Source of the DNA: Vesta saturnalis
Lineage: Eukaryota; Arthropoda; Insecta; Coleoptera; Lampyridae
DNA length: 64,000 nt
Assembly: GCA_036346205.1 (NCBI GenBank)
Contig: JARFJB010001495.1
Span: 7,037,001-7,101,000, forward strand
Direction: 5' to 3'
Positions 24,196-36,250 of the stretch are shown here, piece by piece. Under the pieces are notes generated by a model. That model saw only the letters and a list, made by a program, of their open reading frames with translations, made no database searches and had not been told where the DNA came from. Made by a program: the position numbers and the translations under genes. The stretch's first letter is position 1, and each line of letters begins with the position of its first letter.

Positions 24196-26315
24196 TCAAG
24201 TCAAGACTTGAAAATATTCCTTTAAACTGTAATGGTTTTTATCAAGTAAACTATGTTTTAAGCTCTTTTTAAAACGAGAGAAGCTGTTTAATATTTTGAA
24301 TTCATTAGGGAGTGCATTAAAGATCTGGCAACAGCGAACACATAATTTTTTTGGAAAAGGGTAGAGTTGTGTTTACCTGGGTCAAGTAAGTGTTTATATC
24401 TAGTACTGTATTCATGGTCCGACTGTTGTAAGTGAGACTCTGTGAGTGTATGCGAAACAGAAAATTTCAAGGATGCATCAATAACTGTTAATATTTTTAA
24501 TTTCTTGAAGTATGACTTACAAAGTGTTTTAGATGGAGTGAGAGCTTCCTCCCCAGTTGACAATATTCTAGGCTAAGTGTGTATGAAAGTGAGCATAGTA
24601 TATTAAAAGGAAAGTATTTTGATTGACGAAGGTTATGAATTTAGAGAGTGACAACTCCTCGAAAGTTTTGTGCAAACCAGCTAGGACCAATTAAGATCTG
24701 ATCCCTTAGTTAATCCAAGCATTTTGGTTGATTTTGACATTGTAAAACCAGCAACAGTCTCGATGTGCACCGTACTGCGTGGATTCCCAAATTAAATTAA
24801 TTTTGTTTTTAAAGGATTTATAGGCATATTGTTCTCATCTCACCAAATCTGCAGTTTGTCAAATATAGATTCTGTTTGTCTAACCACATCACGTGCTTTC
24901 TTAGATCTAATTAAAATGTTTGTATTGTCCACGTAACAGGTAACAAAGATGTTCTCATTTACCTTTGTCTTTGAGGTAAGGAACTAAATCATTGGCAAAG
25001 ATTAAAAATATAGATGGTCCAAGCATTTTGGTTGATTTTGACATTGTAAAACCAGCAACAGTCTCGATGCGGACCGTACTACGTGGATTCCCAAATTAAA
25101 TTCATTTTGTTTTTAAAGGGTTTATAGTCAAATTGTTGTCATCTCACCGAATCTGCAGTTTGTCAAATATAAATTCTGTTTGTCTAACTACATCACGCGC
25201 TTTCTTAGATCTAATTAAAATGTTTGTATTGTCCACGTAACAGGTAACAAAGCTGCTCTCATATTTACCTTTGTCTTTGAGGTAAGGAACTAAATCATTG
25301 GCAAAGATTAAAAATAGAGATGGTCCCAGGATGAATCTCTGAGGAACTCCTGATAACACTGGAGAGCTGTTACTTAGATGACAGTAGGGAATTTCCACAA
25401 TTTGAGATTTATTTGCTAGATAGGATTGAAATAGCTTTAGAGAATTTCCACGAATTCCATACCTACTTAGCTTTTGCAGTAAGAGTTTATGATCAACATT
25501 ATCGAAAGCAGCGGAGAAGACGCTTGTCCACAGAAGTAACCAATTCATGCACAAAATCACACAGCGCAGTATTGGTTGATTTGTTTTTGGTAAAACTATG
25601 TGGAGAACTGTCCAAAATCTTAAACTCTAGTAAGTACTTAATTAACTGTTCATTAATGGCATATTCAACAACTTTCGAGAACAACAACACTAAGCTGATT
25701 GGCCTATAATATATTTCGTGTGGATTTCCTGATTTAAAAGGTGTCTTAATGATTGCTGTTTTGAGACTGTTTGGGAATATGCCTGTTTGTAAGATCAAGT
25801 TGATTATAAAACAAAGAGGACTGATAACGGAAGGTCCCGATAATTTCAAGATCCTGGAATCAATTTCATTAATTCCATGCGATGATGACTTCTTTAAAGA
25901 GTTAATTATAGATAACACATTGTCACGTAGGGGCTTAAAAACATTGATTGAGATGCTGATGAAATAAGATTGAGTGTTTATGAGTCGGAAGATAAGGTAT
26001 TATGTTTCATGGTATATCTCGAGAAGTGGACATTAAACAATTCTGCTGCTTTAGAGTTTGTAACGGGAACACGATTGTCAAAGACTGTAATGCCACGAGA
26101 AGTATAAGCCTTTTTCTAACGAATTATTAATCTTCCATATGGTAAGCAATTTGTTCAAAGAGTTTTTGATTATGTTATCAAAATGTTATTTTTTAGAGGA
26201 AATTAAAAAACTTTTGGTTAACAAATCGTTTTGTTCTTATAGGAAAACTTAAATCAAAGAAATACTTGAAACGATCGGCAAAAGTAAGGAAATCTTCATT
26301 TGGGTCAGAACATAT
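24196..26315 (-). pseudogene. LINE ORF2, reverse transcriptase and C-terminal part
   Basis: Minus ORF 25499-25918 gives the RT fingers (SSSHGINEIDSRILKLSG, YRPISLVLLFSKVVEYAINE, SFTKNKSTNTALCDFVHELV). The frame then shifts to 25144-25560 with AFDNVDHKLLLQKLSRYGIR, SGVPQRFILGPSLFLIFAND and the active-site box, which reads YVDN instead of YADD. The second catalytic Asp is therefore lost. After the 303-bp duplication, 24288-24563 gives the C-terminal tail (KSYFKKLKILTVIDASL, DHEYSTRYKHLL), and the reading ends EYFQVLT at 24196. The upstream linker runs to 26315, where the inserted element begins. Confidence 0.88.
24718..25324. repeat. 303-bp tandem duplication inside the RT domain
   Basis: 24718-25020 and 25021-25324 are direct copies, both starting AAGCATTTTGGTTGATTTTG and ending at ATGGTCC. 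By eye they differ at roughly 5% of sites plus a 2-bp indel. Each copy spans the YADD-box region of the RT, so the decayed LINE carries two active-site segments. Confidence 0.95.
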
Positions 26316-26317
26316 AT

Positions 26318-28021
26318 AGGGTAAGACAATAATCACTCCCCAGCTCTCGGATATCTTGTTCTACAATTAAAAATAAGACAAAAATGAAGAATACTAAAAT
26401 CCCGAAAACTAAGCCGTTTTCAGGTAAGATTGAAATAAAGAATTAACATTTTAAAATTTTTTGTTTATTCTTAACAAATCTAAATACAAAAAAAAATTGG
26501 AATATGAAAAAGAAAAAACTATCTGAGTCGAGCTAAGCGAACCGAAAATAAACATCTAATTCCTTAACAAATTTTTAAAATTGTTACCATTTTCATTAAT
26601 GCATGTATGTAACTTACGAGTGAAGTTCCTGGCAACAGAAGCGAAAGTGTCATGATTTATTTCTGCTACTGCTTCGTGAATCCGGGCAATAACGTCATCC
26701 ACTCCGGCAGTCACAGTAAAATAGACCTTTTCTTTTATGTATCCCCATAGCCAAAAATCTATTGGATTTAAGTCGGGAGACCGGGCTGTCCAGGCTATTG
26801 GTCCACCCCGCTCAATACATTTATTAGGAAAACGGCGATTCAAAATATCTTGCACTTGTGCAGGCGCTCCATGATGTTGAAAAAATTGTTACACGTTGTT
26901 ATAAAGGAACATCCTCTAACAAACCTGGCAAAGTATTCTCCAGAAAATTACTGCAATTTTCACCATTCTGTGTTCTTGGTAGAAAATATGGACCGAAGAT
27001 TCGTTTTCTCAACATACCTATCCAAACATCTGCAGACCAGCGCCGACGTATAACATGCGGATTCTCATAGTGCTAATAATGAAGGTTGTGAGAATTTAAA
27101 ATTCCTTCTTGATTGAAATGAGCTTCATCGGTAAATAAAATATTATGGAAAAAGTAGGAATTGCTTTGAATTTCGTGTGTTGTCCATGTACAAAAATTTA
27201 CTCTCCTGGATGTAACATTTGAATAGGCGGTAGATGGTATGGATACAAGTTGTATCTTCGAAGGCATGTATGAACAGAGGATTGGGTGTGGCGTCCATTT
27301 CTTGACAACCAACGTGTACTGGTAGTAGGATTATTCTCAATATCCTGCAATAACTGTTCATCCTGTTGCCATGTAAGTTTTCTAGGCCGGCCGGCATGCA
27401 AAGAACGTTTTGGAGTGATACATCCTGTCTCCGCAACACGTGTTTCTACATTTTGGATTGTTTTATGATCTGGATGACGTCGGTTCGGAAATCGTTCTCT
27501 GTACAAACGCTCGACAGCACAGGCGTTATCAATGCAGGCGCCTAAAGCTTTTATCATATCGACGTATTCTCGGTTAGTATAGTCTGGCATCTTGAATTTA
27601 AAAATACTTTTCAAGCTTCCAATATTCACTAAATGGTACAAATGAAATAAAAATAAAAACGTCAAGGTCAAGTAAATCCATGGCAACTACATCTTTTGTC
27701 TGGCACCAAATTACTCAAACACAAGTTCTTTAAATAAAAAAGAAAATGATAAGTTTTTGAGCGTTTATTACAGAAATAGTGAAATTCTGTTTTCGTATCG
27801 GTTACTCGACCCCGACAGTTCTTCGTTTTCAATATTTCACGCTACTTTTTTAATTTGAATTTATAGAAATTGAATGACAAATTAATAAATGTTAATTCTT
27901 CATTCCAATTTTACGCGAAAATAGCTTCGCTTTCGGGTTTTTTAGTATTCTTCAGTTTTGTCTTATTTTTAATTGTAGAATACATATCCGAGAGCTGGGG
28001 TGTGATTATTGACTCACTCTG
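26318..28021 (-). mobile_element. Mariner-like element nested in the LINE
   Basis: TA (26316) precedes TAGGGTAAGACAATAATCAC; the right end is GTGATTATTGACTCACTCTG followed by TA (28022). The inverted ends match for about 100 bp (CCAGCTCTCGGATAT, TCTACAATTAAAAATAAGAC, GAAGAATACTAAAA). The element carries a transposase on the minus strand. Reading across it, LINE coding sequence resumes on both sides, which proves the insertion and fixes the order of events: LINE first, mariner later. Confidence 0.93.
26556..27590 (-). pseudogene. Mariner-like transposase of the nested element
   Basis: The start MPDYTNREYVDMIKALG (27590) and the end NGNNFKNLLRN (26556) give a near-normal length of about 345 codons. 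HTH: AVERLYRERFPNRRHPDHKT and GRPRKLTWQQDEQLLQDIEN, NPTTSTRWLSRN. Core: ILFTDEAHFNQEGILNSHNL (first Asp kept). The second block reads QHHGAPAQ where QQDGAPPH is expected (Asp to His, plus a short deletion). The third is PDLNPIDFWLWGY (Asp kept). Frameshifts lie near 27200, 27070 and 26850. Dead, but all domains are present. RERFPNRRHP is a strong family signature. Confidence 0.9.
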
Positions 28022-28870
28022 TATAAACACTATCCCAATGTTCAGTTTTAAAGAGAGAGAGAGAAAAATATTACAGTTTTCAGTAGAAAAACATCCTTTT
28101 TTACGAAAGGTTCCAATTTTATTGGAAAATTTTGTATTAAGAGGTAAATGTAACACTTGGACATAGTGTACTGATATCACTGGGTTCAGTTTCTTACATT
28201 TGAAGTTTAGTATTCGAAAAACAAGAAAGTTATCAAAGCAAGTTTTCGATTTTCTAATAACTCGGGCAGGTTCGTTTAAAACTATCTCCAGATCGTACAA
28301 TGATGCAAGGTCAGTTAGTGATGCAGTGTATTCCTTATCCATAAAATTAATGGTGAAGTCACCGCACAGTATTATAAGAGATATAAGTCAAATATTTCAT
28401 CTAAGAGGGTACCTAAAAGGTGATAAAAACTTGGAAATTGCTATTTGGAGGCCGATGTATAACTACCATGGCTATGTTTAACTTTAACTCCACAAAATTC
28501 GAAATGACCTTCATTCACATGGAACAGTGTTTGGTTTAAAAGCCGCAATTTTAAAGTCCAGATCATTCCTTTTATAAATTACAGTACCACTATGTTTCAT
28601 AGCAGGTCGGCAGAAGTGAGAAACTCTTGAGTATTGGTCCATCCTGATACAACAGTTTTTCATAGGGGCTGCCAGTATTCAATTAAAAGCAAAAGACCAT
28701 AAGGATACCTATTAGTTATTAGCTCTAGGGTAAGCGCCTTATTTGACAGACATTGAACATTTTGGTGTAATAACGAAATAAAATTACTAGTCTGGTTTAC
28801 GTTACAAGCTACTTCAGTTGTTACATTATTATTTTTGCCTAGCTGATAGCAGTTATTCCTTGGACTTCGG
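28022..28870 (-). pseudogene. LINE ORF2 endonuclease domain
   Basis: Read on the minus strand over several frames: LLHQNVQCLSNKALTLELI (the LHQNIQCLRNK start, about 28760), a SEHWLP-like block, SHFCRPAMKH, RRPPNSNFQVF (YRPPNS strand, about 28430), a GDFTINFMDKEYTASLTD block (the GDFNINF catalytic strand, about 28340) and YDLEIVLNEPARVIRKSKTC followed by FDNFLV. VISVHYVQVLHLPL stands at the catalytic SDH: SDHxxQ has become SVHYVQ, so the catalytic Asp is lost. Frameshifted and inactive. Confidence 0.82.
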
Positions 28871-28919
28871 TTATTGTTAAGCTTGGAAGTTCTTGTTTAT
28901 CTTTAGGTTATCCTTACTG

Positions 28920-30080
28920 ATGTTCATGAAAAATATGAGTCACAAATATAGCGTACTAGTATGATTCTGCAGCCCATGCTTAAATTCACCCAACTATATT
29001 TCCTACACCCAGTTTCAAGTGCACTATTTACATCTATACATCTCACGTTACTAAAATTAAATGCTAATAATTCAGCTGAGAGTTAATATCATAAGCATAT
29101 CTATTATAAGAATCGTTACCTTTACCAAAAGGAATATTGACAATAAAACAATTTGTGTGAAGTGTGTCACGAAAAGTGTATGCAAAACAAGCATGACTAA
29201 TTTTTGAATTTAGAATGGCGTTATTAGTACTGGAGAATACAATTACAGAGACAATCTTAGTGAAATCGGATGAAAACTTCTTCACATTTGCTATCACTTG
29301 TTCATAAGTAGCACTTGGTTTAAACAGAGGTAAGTCGTTGGAGAATAACTTAGCCATGTTTCTCCATTGGCTTTCTGCCAGAATCAGTACTTTAGATGCT
29401 TTTATAGGCTGAAGTTTACTATTAGAGCTAGCATCGGCTTCGTTGATCATTAACTTCAAATTATCTATTTTCAATATGTGCTCCTCTGAAGACCGGTTTG
29501 AATCGGATATGAACATTTCCTCTAATAGGGAAAGGTCACTTCTTACAGAAACGTCCTTTACTGTGTCTTTTGAGGGATATGACGTGTTTAAAGAGTTCAA
29601 AAAAGAGGTACTTACAAAGTTCTCAACCTTAGGGATATTATGCTTTTTTGCGCTATGATTATTTATAGGGAACACTATCCGCGTATAGTCCTCTTTTAGG
29701 TCGGGGCTGTTGGACATTCCATCCCGTGGGCAAGGTCATTACTTATAAAAATGTCCTTCTTTGTGCATTCAGAAGTACGTGAGGTCTTTAAAGAGATCGC
29801 AGCAATCGGAATGACAGATTTCTCATTAGTGTGTACTTTATCCTTTCCGGACTAAAAATTCTTTTTAAGGTTGTTTTTAGGCAGCATTGTTTGGGTCGAA
29901 GCCCCTTTTACGTCGAAGGTGAAGTGAGATGTTTTAGATCCAGAATTTCGTGACGAAGGAACTGATTAAGTGATTGGCACTACTGAAATTGTTCAGAAAT
30001 GCACATTTTTTCGTCCAGAAGGAATTGTTCCATGCTCATGCATACTCTAAGTTACTTTCATTTTGCTTTTTAAGCCTAGA
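28920..30080 (-). pseudogene. LINE ORF1-like protein with SGNH-like C-terminal domain
   Basis: Minus ORF 29064-29717 (217 codons) plus flanking frames. The C-terminal half reads SKVLILAESQWRNMAKLFSN, FKPSATYEQVIANVKKFSSD and VIVFSSTNN, then IPFGKGNDSYNRYAYDINSQ. The pattern (K.LILGDS......L....VKPGA....V......L..D..VV.GGTND.....) is the esterase-like fold carried by ORF1 of many insect CR1/Jockey-type LINEs. Here the catalytic Asp-Ser is ESQ and GGTND is FSSTNN, so catalytic residues are altered. The Ser/Lys-rich N-terminal part around 29720-30080 is broken by stops. Confidence 0.65.
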
Positions 30081-30130
30081 TATATACTTTTATAGAGACT
30101 CAATTTCTATACTATAATTGATTTAAGAGT

Positions 30131-31682
30131 TTAAGAATTAATTTAAATTAAATATTGCACACAAAAACTTCACTAGAAAAATATCTATAACTGCATGCTT
30201 ATATGTTGTTAAAGTTGATGGAATGCTGTCTAATCACTCATTTTCTTTAAAATCAGTAAATGTACTTACGATAATTTAAATGCTTTCACGATTAGTGTAT
30301 GTAATTTATTTGCTTGAATACATTGCATTTAATTCATTAACATTTTACAATTAAACCTGTAATTTATTTATAACTTCCACGATTGTTGCACATATTCTCA
30401 TCTCAACTCATTGTATGATTTGTCCCTTTACACTATTAAGGTTTGATAAAAAACACGGTCTGGTGGCTAATGTATGGTCTACACTATAACTTCAAATTAC
30501 GGCCATTAGTTATTTATTTGTTGTTTTTCTTCGAAATAACCCCAAAACGTCAAACCCCAGCGCACTGTCGAACACCGACCGCTGTCGCTACGGCGCAGCG
30601 TCAGAATTGCCAACTCTTAAATTCCAAAAACTAATTCGCACCGCCTTCTCGACGACAAAAGTATTTGCCTACATGATACTATCAGTCGACTATTAATCCT
30701 TAGGAGGGTGAAGCACGAAGCACATATTACAAAAATCTACCATTATAAACCTCAGAAATGATTTCACAATTTATGTTTGAAAAAATGTGATTTTATTGAC
30801 TAATTGCGACCTTTAAGTAATAAGAGTTCCACACCGCTTTGCACCGATAGGTCTTAACATATCTGGTGTGCATGAAGGTTTCCCACTTCTGATACCATTT
30901 AATCACGTCATCTAACATTGAGATCTGTTATCATATTATACTATCACAGGGTACTCAAAATATGCTACTCCCGTACCACATAGAAGTGAGCTATCATCAT
31001 CAACTAAAAGAAATTCCCAATACAGGTTCATATTAAGTCATTACTAGTGATCCTCTTACTAAGATAATTACTTTAACCAAGACGGTTTTTGACTGACGGC
31101 ATATATTCTCGCAGTACCTAAACTCTATTGCTAATCTAACATCTGTAAACTAGAAAATGTTATGAGACCCATTGGGTCTGGTATTAATGAACCTGACCAT
31201 TGTCTAGTTAAGTTATTAGTTTTTTCAATAACCTAATTTGAATGTACCAAATTCGCATGAATTTAGTGATAATTAAACTTTCAGAAAATCATTTAGAAGA
31301 TGCAGAACTAGAATAATTTGTTAAGTTATCAGGACTGTGTATGAAGAAAGCCTTAATGAAAATTAACGATCAATTTTTCAAACAAGAACATATCTAATAG
31401 TTTAACTTAGCTTAACTTAACCTAACCTTCATGCTATTCCTTTGAGGAGCAGGCAAAACAATCCCTGCCCCTTGTTTAAATATTTCTTTGATATACATTG
31501 TAAGTACTGTTTTAAACAAAGCCTTACAGGAAGTTCCTGCAGTTACACCAGCCATTCATTGGAGATCTATAATAAACTGTGTTTATTTTAAAATGGCGGC
31601 CAATGTTACGAGAGACTGTCCAAGATTAAAAAAGTTTTTCTTAATTCATCCTAGATTTAAAATTATGTTGCAGGATGTCCAT
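30131..31682. other. No gene recognised; GC-rich patch at 30540-30660
   Basis: A short GC-rich segment, including ACCGACCGCTGTCGCTACGG, stands out from AT-rich flanks. It could be the 5' UTR of the minus-strand LINE. The remainder is featureless. A short degenerate TTAAC/CCTAA run at 31400-31430 is too small to call telomeric. Confidence 0.4.
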
Positions 31683-32040
31683 CATGTGTTCATGTGTTTG
31701 CGGTATTTGTGTGTTTGAGTGTTTTTTTCTTTGGTCTGTATGTTTGGAATGTTTGTGTATTTGTGTACTTGAAGGTGTGTTTGTCGGTTTCGCTTCCTTG
31801 TTTTGGAGTTGCATGTGTGTATTTGGATATTGAGTACCTTGTTTTCTTGTTTATTTGTTTCCGTCGTTGTGGGTTTACATGCTAGTTTCATTGTCTGTAC
31901 GTATTTGTACGTTAGCTAGTTTGTGTCTTTGTGTTGGAAGGTGTGTTTATGGCTAATTTTTTTTTTATTTTTGGCGGTAGCTTGTTTGCCTGTTGGGAAT
32001 TCTTGTTTGTATGTTTGAGCTTTTACTTTCTTAATTGTTT
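31683..32040 (+). repeat. Low-complexity TG/TTTG-rich tract
   Basis: TGTTTG and TTTGTG words dominate about 350 bp on the plus strand (e.g. GTATTTGTGTGTTTGAGTG at 31705). This produces spurious ORFs on both strands. Probably a decayed minisatellite. Confidence 0.7.
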
Positions 32041-32214
32041 GATAATCCCTAGTCTGAAAGGTACGTGCTACGTAATCCATATGTGCAAGTTTCCGAGTAA
32101 AAGGCATAACCTTGACATTGCAAATATGAGTCATAAGTAATAGTGTAAGCCTAGTCAAAGGTTTAACCTTGATGTCCCTAGTATTTGTTCAAAATAGCAA
32201 TAGTAACCGAGCTT

Positions 32215-33060
32215 ATTAAAAATGTAATGTGATAGGAGTCCAAAAATGCTGAGTTGAGACAATGAAGTCTGTTTCAAGGCGTTGAATTCTACCAAAAGGA
32301 CGTTATTTCAAGATGTAGAAGTTATTTTTAAGATATAAGAATAGGGATTTGCTAACAATGCACGTAAAAGGATTTTATGCTGGTCCAAGTAGTTAAAACG
32401 AGGTTCAAGATGTAAGACCAATTTGAAGATGCCGAACCATGATGTTGAAATCTGTTTCAAGATGTAAGGTTAAGATGCTGAATCCTGTCAATAGGATTTT
32501 ATTACAAGTTGCTGTGGAAATCAGCTCAGAGATGCCGGACTTATTTCAAGATGTTGACCATGGATGCCAATTGCAGGACCCAAGATGTTGGACCAATATA
32601 CTGAAACTGCTTTGCCGATCTTGCTAAGTTTTAAGATGCTGAAGTTATTTTTAGGATATAAGCATAGCGATTCACTAACAATTCTCCTAAAAGGATTTTA
32701 TGCTGGTCTAAGTGGTTAAAAGTAGGTTCAAGATGTAAGTCCAATTTGAAGATGCCGAACCGAGATGCTGAAACCTGTTTCAAGATGCAAGATTAAGATG
32801 ATGAATTCTGTTAATAGGACTTTATTACAAGTTGCTATGGAAATCAGCTTAGAGATGCCGTATTTATTTCAAGATGTTGGTTATGGCTGCCAATTGCAGG
32901 ACCCAAGATGTTGGAACAATATACTGAATCTGCTTTGCTGGTCTTGCTAAAAAGACTTTGGCTCAAGATGCTGGTAAAACCAGATTTGGGATGCTAGACT
33001 CAAGGTGCTTGACCGAAAATGCAAGACGCAGGATGCAAAACTGCAGATTCAAGGGGCACT
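32215..33060 (+). repeat. CAAGATG-type minisatellite with a 323-bp higher-order duplication
   Basis: The word (T)CAAGATGYTG recurs every 15-35 bp throughout. On top of that, 32311-32633 and 32634-32957 are direct 323-bp copies: AGATGTAGAAGTTATTTTTA against AGATGCTGAAGTTATTTTTA, and AAGGATTTTATGCTGGTC in both. The copies differ by roughly 10% by eye. Two parallel 61-62-codon ORFs (32439, 32765) arise from the duplication, but their differences are mostly amino-acid changing, so no coding constraint is evident. Confidence 0.85.
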
Positions 33061-34298
33061 GCCCCTCCACGATATGCAATAATCGATATTGAATCAAAGA
33101 TCACGTGGGCTTAGAATACACAGGGAGCCCAATCCACTTATGGCGGAAAACGTGGGAGACCAATTAGAAGCAATATAAGTCGTAAAGTGCGATTTAAAGT
33201 ATTTTCTATCTTCATCATTAGTTATTTTTTACTTATGCATGTATAAATGCAGTTCCTTCTCATATTAATAAACATAAACGTAAATCTATCCTTTGAAACT
33301 ATTCGATTACATTTAGGGGCTGGTTAGGGTTTTCCAAAAACTTCATTTAGTTCATTCTTGCAATATAAATTAAACTACATTATTTACTATTTTCTGCTAT
33401 TTTCTTTACAACTCAAAATGAATTGCGTAGTTTGTCAACAGTCGCACACATTGTCAGTTGCCTGTTAAACAAAGTACTGTGCATTTGAGTCAAGTTAGCT
33501 AGAAAAAAAGTACTTATAGATTAGTGCAATTTGATATGCCTTCGACAATAGCGTATGTTTTAAAGAAAATGGTATCAGGAGCTCCATCAAAGATATGTCA
33601 AGAAGAACAATAATTGTTTATATTGAACACAATGGCAGAGATACAGAAATGTAATTTTAAATTTTAATATTCAAATGCCAAAAATAGTTTGTTATCAATT
33701 AAAAGCGTGGAATTTTAAATGCGTTTAATTTTTATATTATGATTTTTTAGAAATTTTAGAAAATTTTACTCTTTTCAATTAAACTATTTTCTTAATTTAT
33801 TGTGTATTACTTTTAAGACACAAACTACGTTTTCAAAAATAGTTATTTTATGAGGTTACCTTCTACATGGTCAGAAACAGATAAAAACACACATTGAATA
33901 TGGCACTAATTTGAAGAGAACGTGTTTGGAATAAAGTATTGTCAAAACTAAGAAGTTTTTTGTAGGTTGCGTTGTCTTATTTTGCAACAGTGCCAGTGGT
34001 GCAATTTACAAGGAATGGGCAATAAATCTAAATTATCTTATACAGCTGAAATTTCGCATATGACCTAAGAATTTCATTTAGAAAAACTTTTTATAATAAT
34101 TTCTTTCCATATTTTGAGAAATAACCGAATTTTGAATTTTTTTTTTTGAAAAAAATTAAAATTTGACAGATAATGCGAATCGCGTGACTATTATTTTTTG
34201 GTTAATTTTCATCTTGATCTAAGCAGAAATTGATGCCAAAGTTAAATTTCGAATAAAGCTATTAATAAAAAAAATCACATGATGCGGACTGGTATATA
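33061..34298. other. No gene recognised
   Basis: AT-rich with homopolymer A/T runs; no ORF or inverted repeat assigned. Confidence 0.55.
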
Positions 34299-36150
34299 CG
34301 GAGTGTTACTTAATGATACGCCGTAATTCCAATGCCGCATTCCTGAACCAAACTAAAGCAGAAAAATTCATATAAACATGTGTCCTGATTTTCAAGATAC
34401 AGGGTGTCAAAGTTTTTTAAAAAAATCGGTTTTTTATTAATATTTCAAAGATCCTTTTGTCGATTTTGTTGAAATTTGGCAGTGTTCTTTAAGTCATCAT
34501 TAACAAGATGATAGTTCCAGTAGCATCCCGGGGGGCAGTCTGACAAATAGTATTTACCAAAATATGTGCACCATTGACGAGCTAAAAATATAACTTTTTG
34601 GTCTCCCGATATTTGTTCGTATCTTCCTTCGTTTTCGGGAAAAAAGAAAATAAAACCATTACATGTCGAAAAATTGTTAAAATAGAATCCAATTAACTTT
34701 GCTCGTTGCACAATATTTATTTATAAGCTATTATTTAAACTTAACAAATGAAAAGTAATAACAATTTAACAGAATATTCACAAAAAATGTGGGATATGAC
34801 CACCTCCCGCTTCTATGCAGGCCTCTACTCTTCTTCTCATCCAGTGACAAACCCTTTCGAAAATTCCATGAGTGTTACGTATGGTTTCACATCCGACAAC
34901 AATTTTATTCCTTAGTTGTTCCACTCCCTCAGTTTAGGTGCCCCCATATATAAGAATCTAGGCTATTTAAGTTAGGCAACCTTGGGCCAGAATTGTAGTC
35001 CTCTACAATCTATCCAACAATTTTGGTAAGCTCCATCCAAATACTCACGAGCCAATATGCTTAAGTGGGCTGGAGCATCATTATGCATGAACCAATGTTA
35101 CCGTAACTGAAAAAGAACATCCGGTCAAATGGTTACTTATGATACCGATCCATACGTTGAGAGAAAATTGTTCTTGAAAATGTATCTCTGTAAAAGCATG
35201 GATCTAGTTCTGATTATTGTGGAAATTAATTATTGCATTTCTGGAAAAATGCGCTTCGTCCGTAAACATAATGACGGAATCAAAGTGAGGATTTTCTGAA
35301 ATTCTTTGAAGATACTATCTACACAATAGCGTATGCGATTCCTTGGAAGAAGTGCTTGAACCCTTCGTACGTGGTAAGGGTACAACAAAGAATGTCTTAA
35401 AATTTCCCACATCATTCCATGGAAAATATTTTTTTACCTTTTACCCTACCAATCTTTCGCATCCTAGTTGCTGCATTTTCTTTGACTGCATGTAGGACAA
35501 CCTTCACACCTGCCGGAGTTCGAATTCTACGAGGTCTTTCCCAGGAGGTATTACGTTTGACACTGCTAAATCCAGTAAGGTGACGATGAATGTTTATGAA
35601 GATTTTTCTGCCTGGAAATTAAAATAATTATTTACTATTTTTTTAGTATCACAATCTACATCTTTACCAAAGGAAAAATAATAACAAACTGTCACGGAAT
35701 GTCAAAAACATTATGTTCATAACCAACAAAATATTTCCTAGCAACGAACAAAGTTAACTTGACTCTATTTTGACAATTTTTCAACATACAGTGAACTGGC
35801 TTTATTTTTTTCTCGAAAACGAAGTAAGATACGAACAAATGTCGAGAGACCAAAAAGTTTTAGCCGCTTAATTCGACAAAAATATAAAATGTTTAACAAG
35901 TCAGTGGCGCCACTGGAACTTATAATTATAATCTAGTTAGTGATAATTTAGTACCTTATCACAGTAAACAACACTGCCAAATTTCAACAAAATCGGGAAA
36001 AGGATCTTATTAATAAAAAAAACTATTTTTCTTAAAAACTGTTCTTGAAAACCAGACTTTTTAGGACGCATTTGTATATGAACTTTTGTACTTAAATTTG
36101 GTTCAGAAATACGCCCTTGGAATTACAGCCTATCGTTAAGTAACTCCCTG
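34299..36150 (-). mobile_element. Mariner-like element with ~340-bp TIRs
   Basis: The left end CGGAGTGTTACTTAATGATA (34299, preceded by TA) matches, inverted, the right end TATCGTTAAGTAACTCCCTG (36150). The arms continue inward with paired landmarks: AAATTTGGCAGTGTT with AACACTGCCAAATTT, GATACGAACAAATRTCGRGA on both sides, and TTTTTGGTCTC with GAGACCAAAAA. The arms run to about 34640 and from about 35805. A decayed transposase lies between them on the minus strand. Confidence 0.88.
34778..35625 (-). pseudogene. Decayed mariner-like transposase
   Basis: Fragments in order on the minus strand: an HTH part, RPRRIRTPAGVKVVLHAVKE, ending AATRMR (about 35480-35560); VIMFTDEAHFSRNAIINFHN (first Asp, about 35260); QFSLNVWIGIISNHLTG; WFMHNDAPAHLSILAREYLD (second Asp, about 35080); LNSLDSYIWGHLN (third Asp); and the C-terminus RVEACIEAGGGHIPHFL (34778). 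All three catalytic Asp residues survive, but frameshifts and stops break the frame at least four times. A GTAAAG...TTTCCAG pair around 35615-35680 could be a short intron, which I cannot verify. Confidence 0.82.
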
Positions 36151-36250
36151 CATATATATACGGGGTGACCCCGTTTTCTATATCGATTTGAGGCTCGCCA
36201 TCTAATAGACGTGCTTTTGGTGCACAATTTAAAAATATTTTCAATATATA

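Larger units (their letters stand above)
24097..30130 (-). mobile_element. Jockey/CR1-like LINE, near full length, split by a DNA transposon
   Basis: A non-LTR retrotransposon read on the minus strand. From its 5' side it has an ORF1 region (about 30080-28920), an AP-type endonuclease (about 28850-28030) and reverse transcriptase (about 25930-24720). A C-terminal tail follows, and the 3' end has an (ATT)n run at 24097-24113. The piece 26318-28021 is a separate mariner-like element inserted at TA within the linker between endonuclease and RT. Without it the LINE is about 4.3 kb. All parts are in the expected order and orientation, which supports one original element. The GC-rich 30540-30660 may be its 5' UTR, but that is uncertain. 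Confidence 0.85.

Noticed and set aside
31400..31430. TTAAC/CCTAA-like run resembling insect telomeric TTAGG
   Set aside because: Only a few imperfect units; too short to mean a telomeric insertion.
32439..32950. Two similar 61-62-codon ORFs
   Set aside because: Result of a 323-bp tandem duplication; differences are mostly amino-acid changing.
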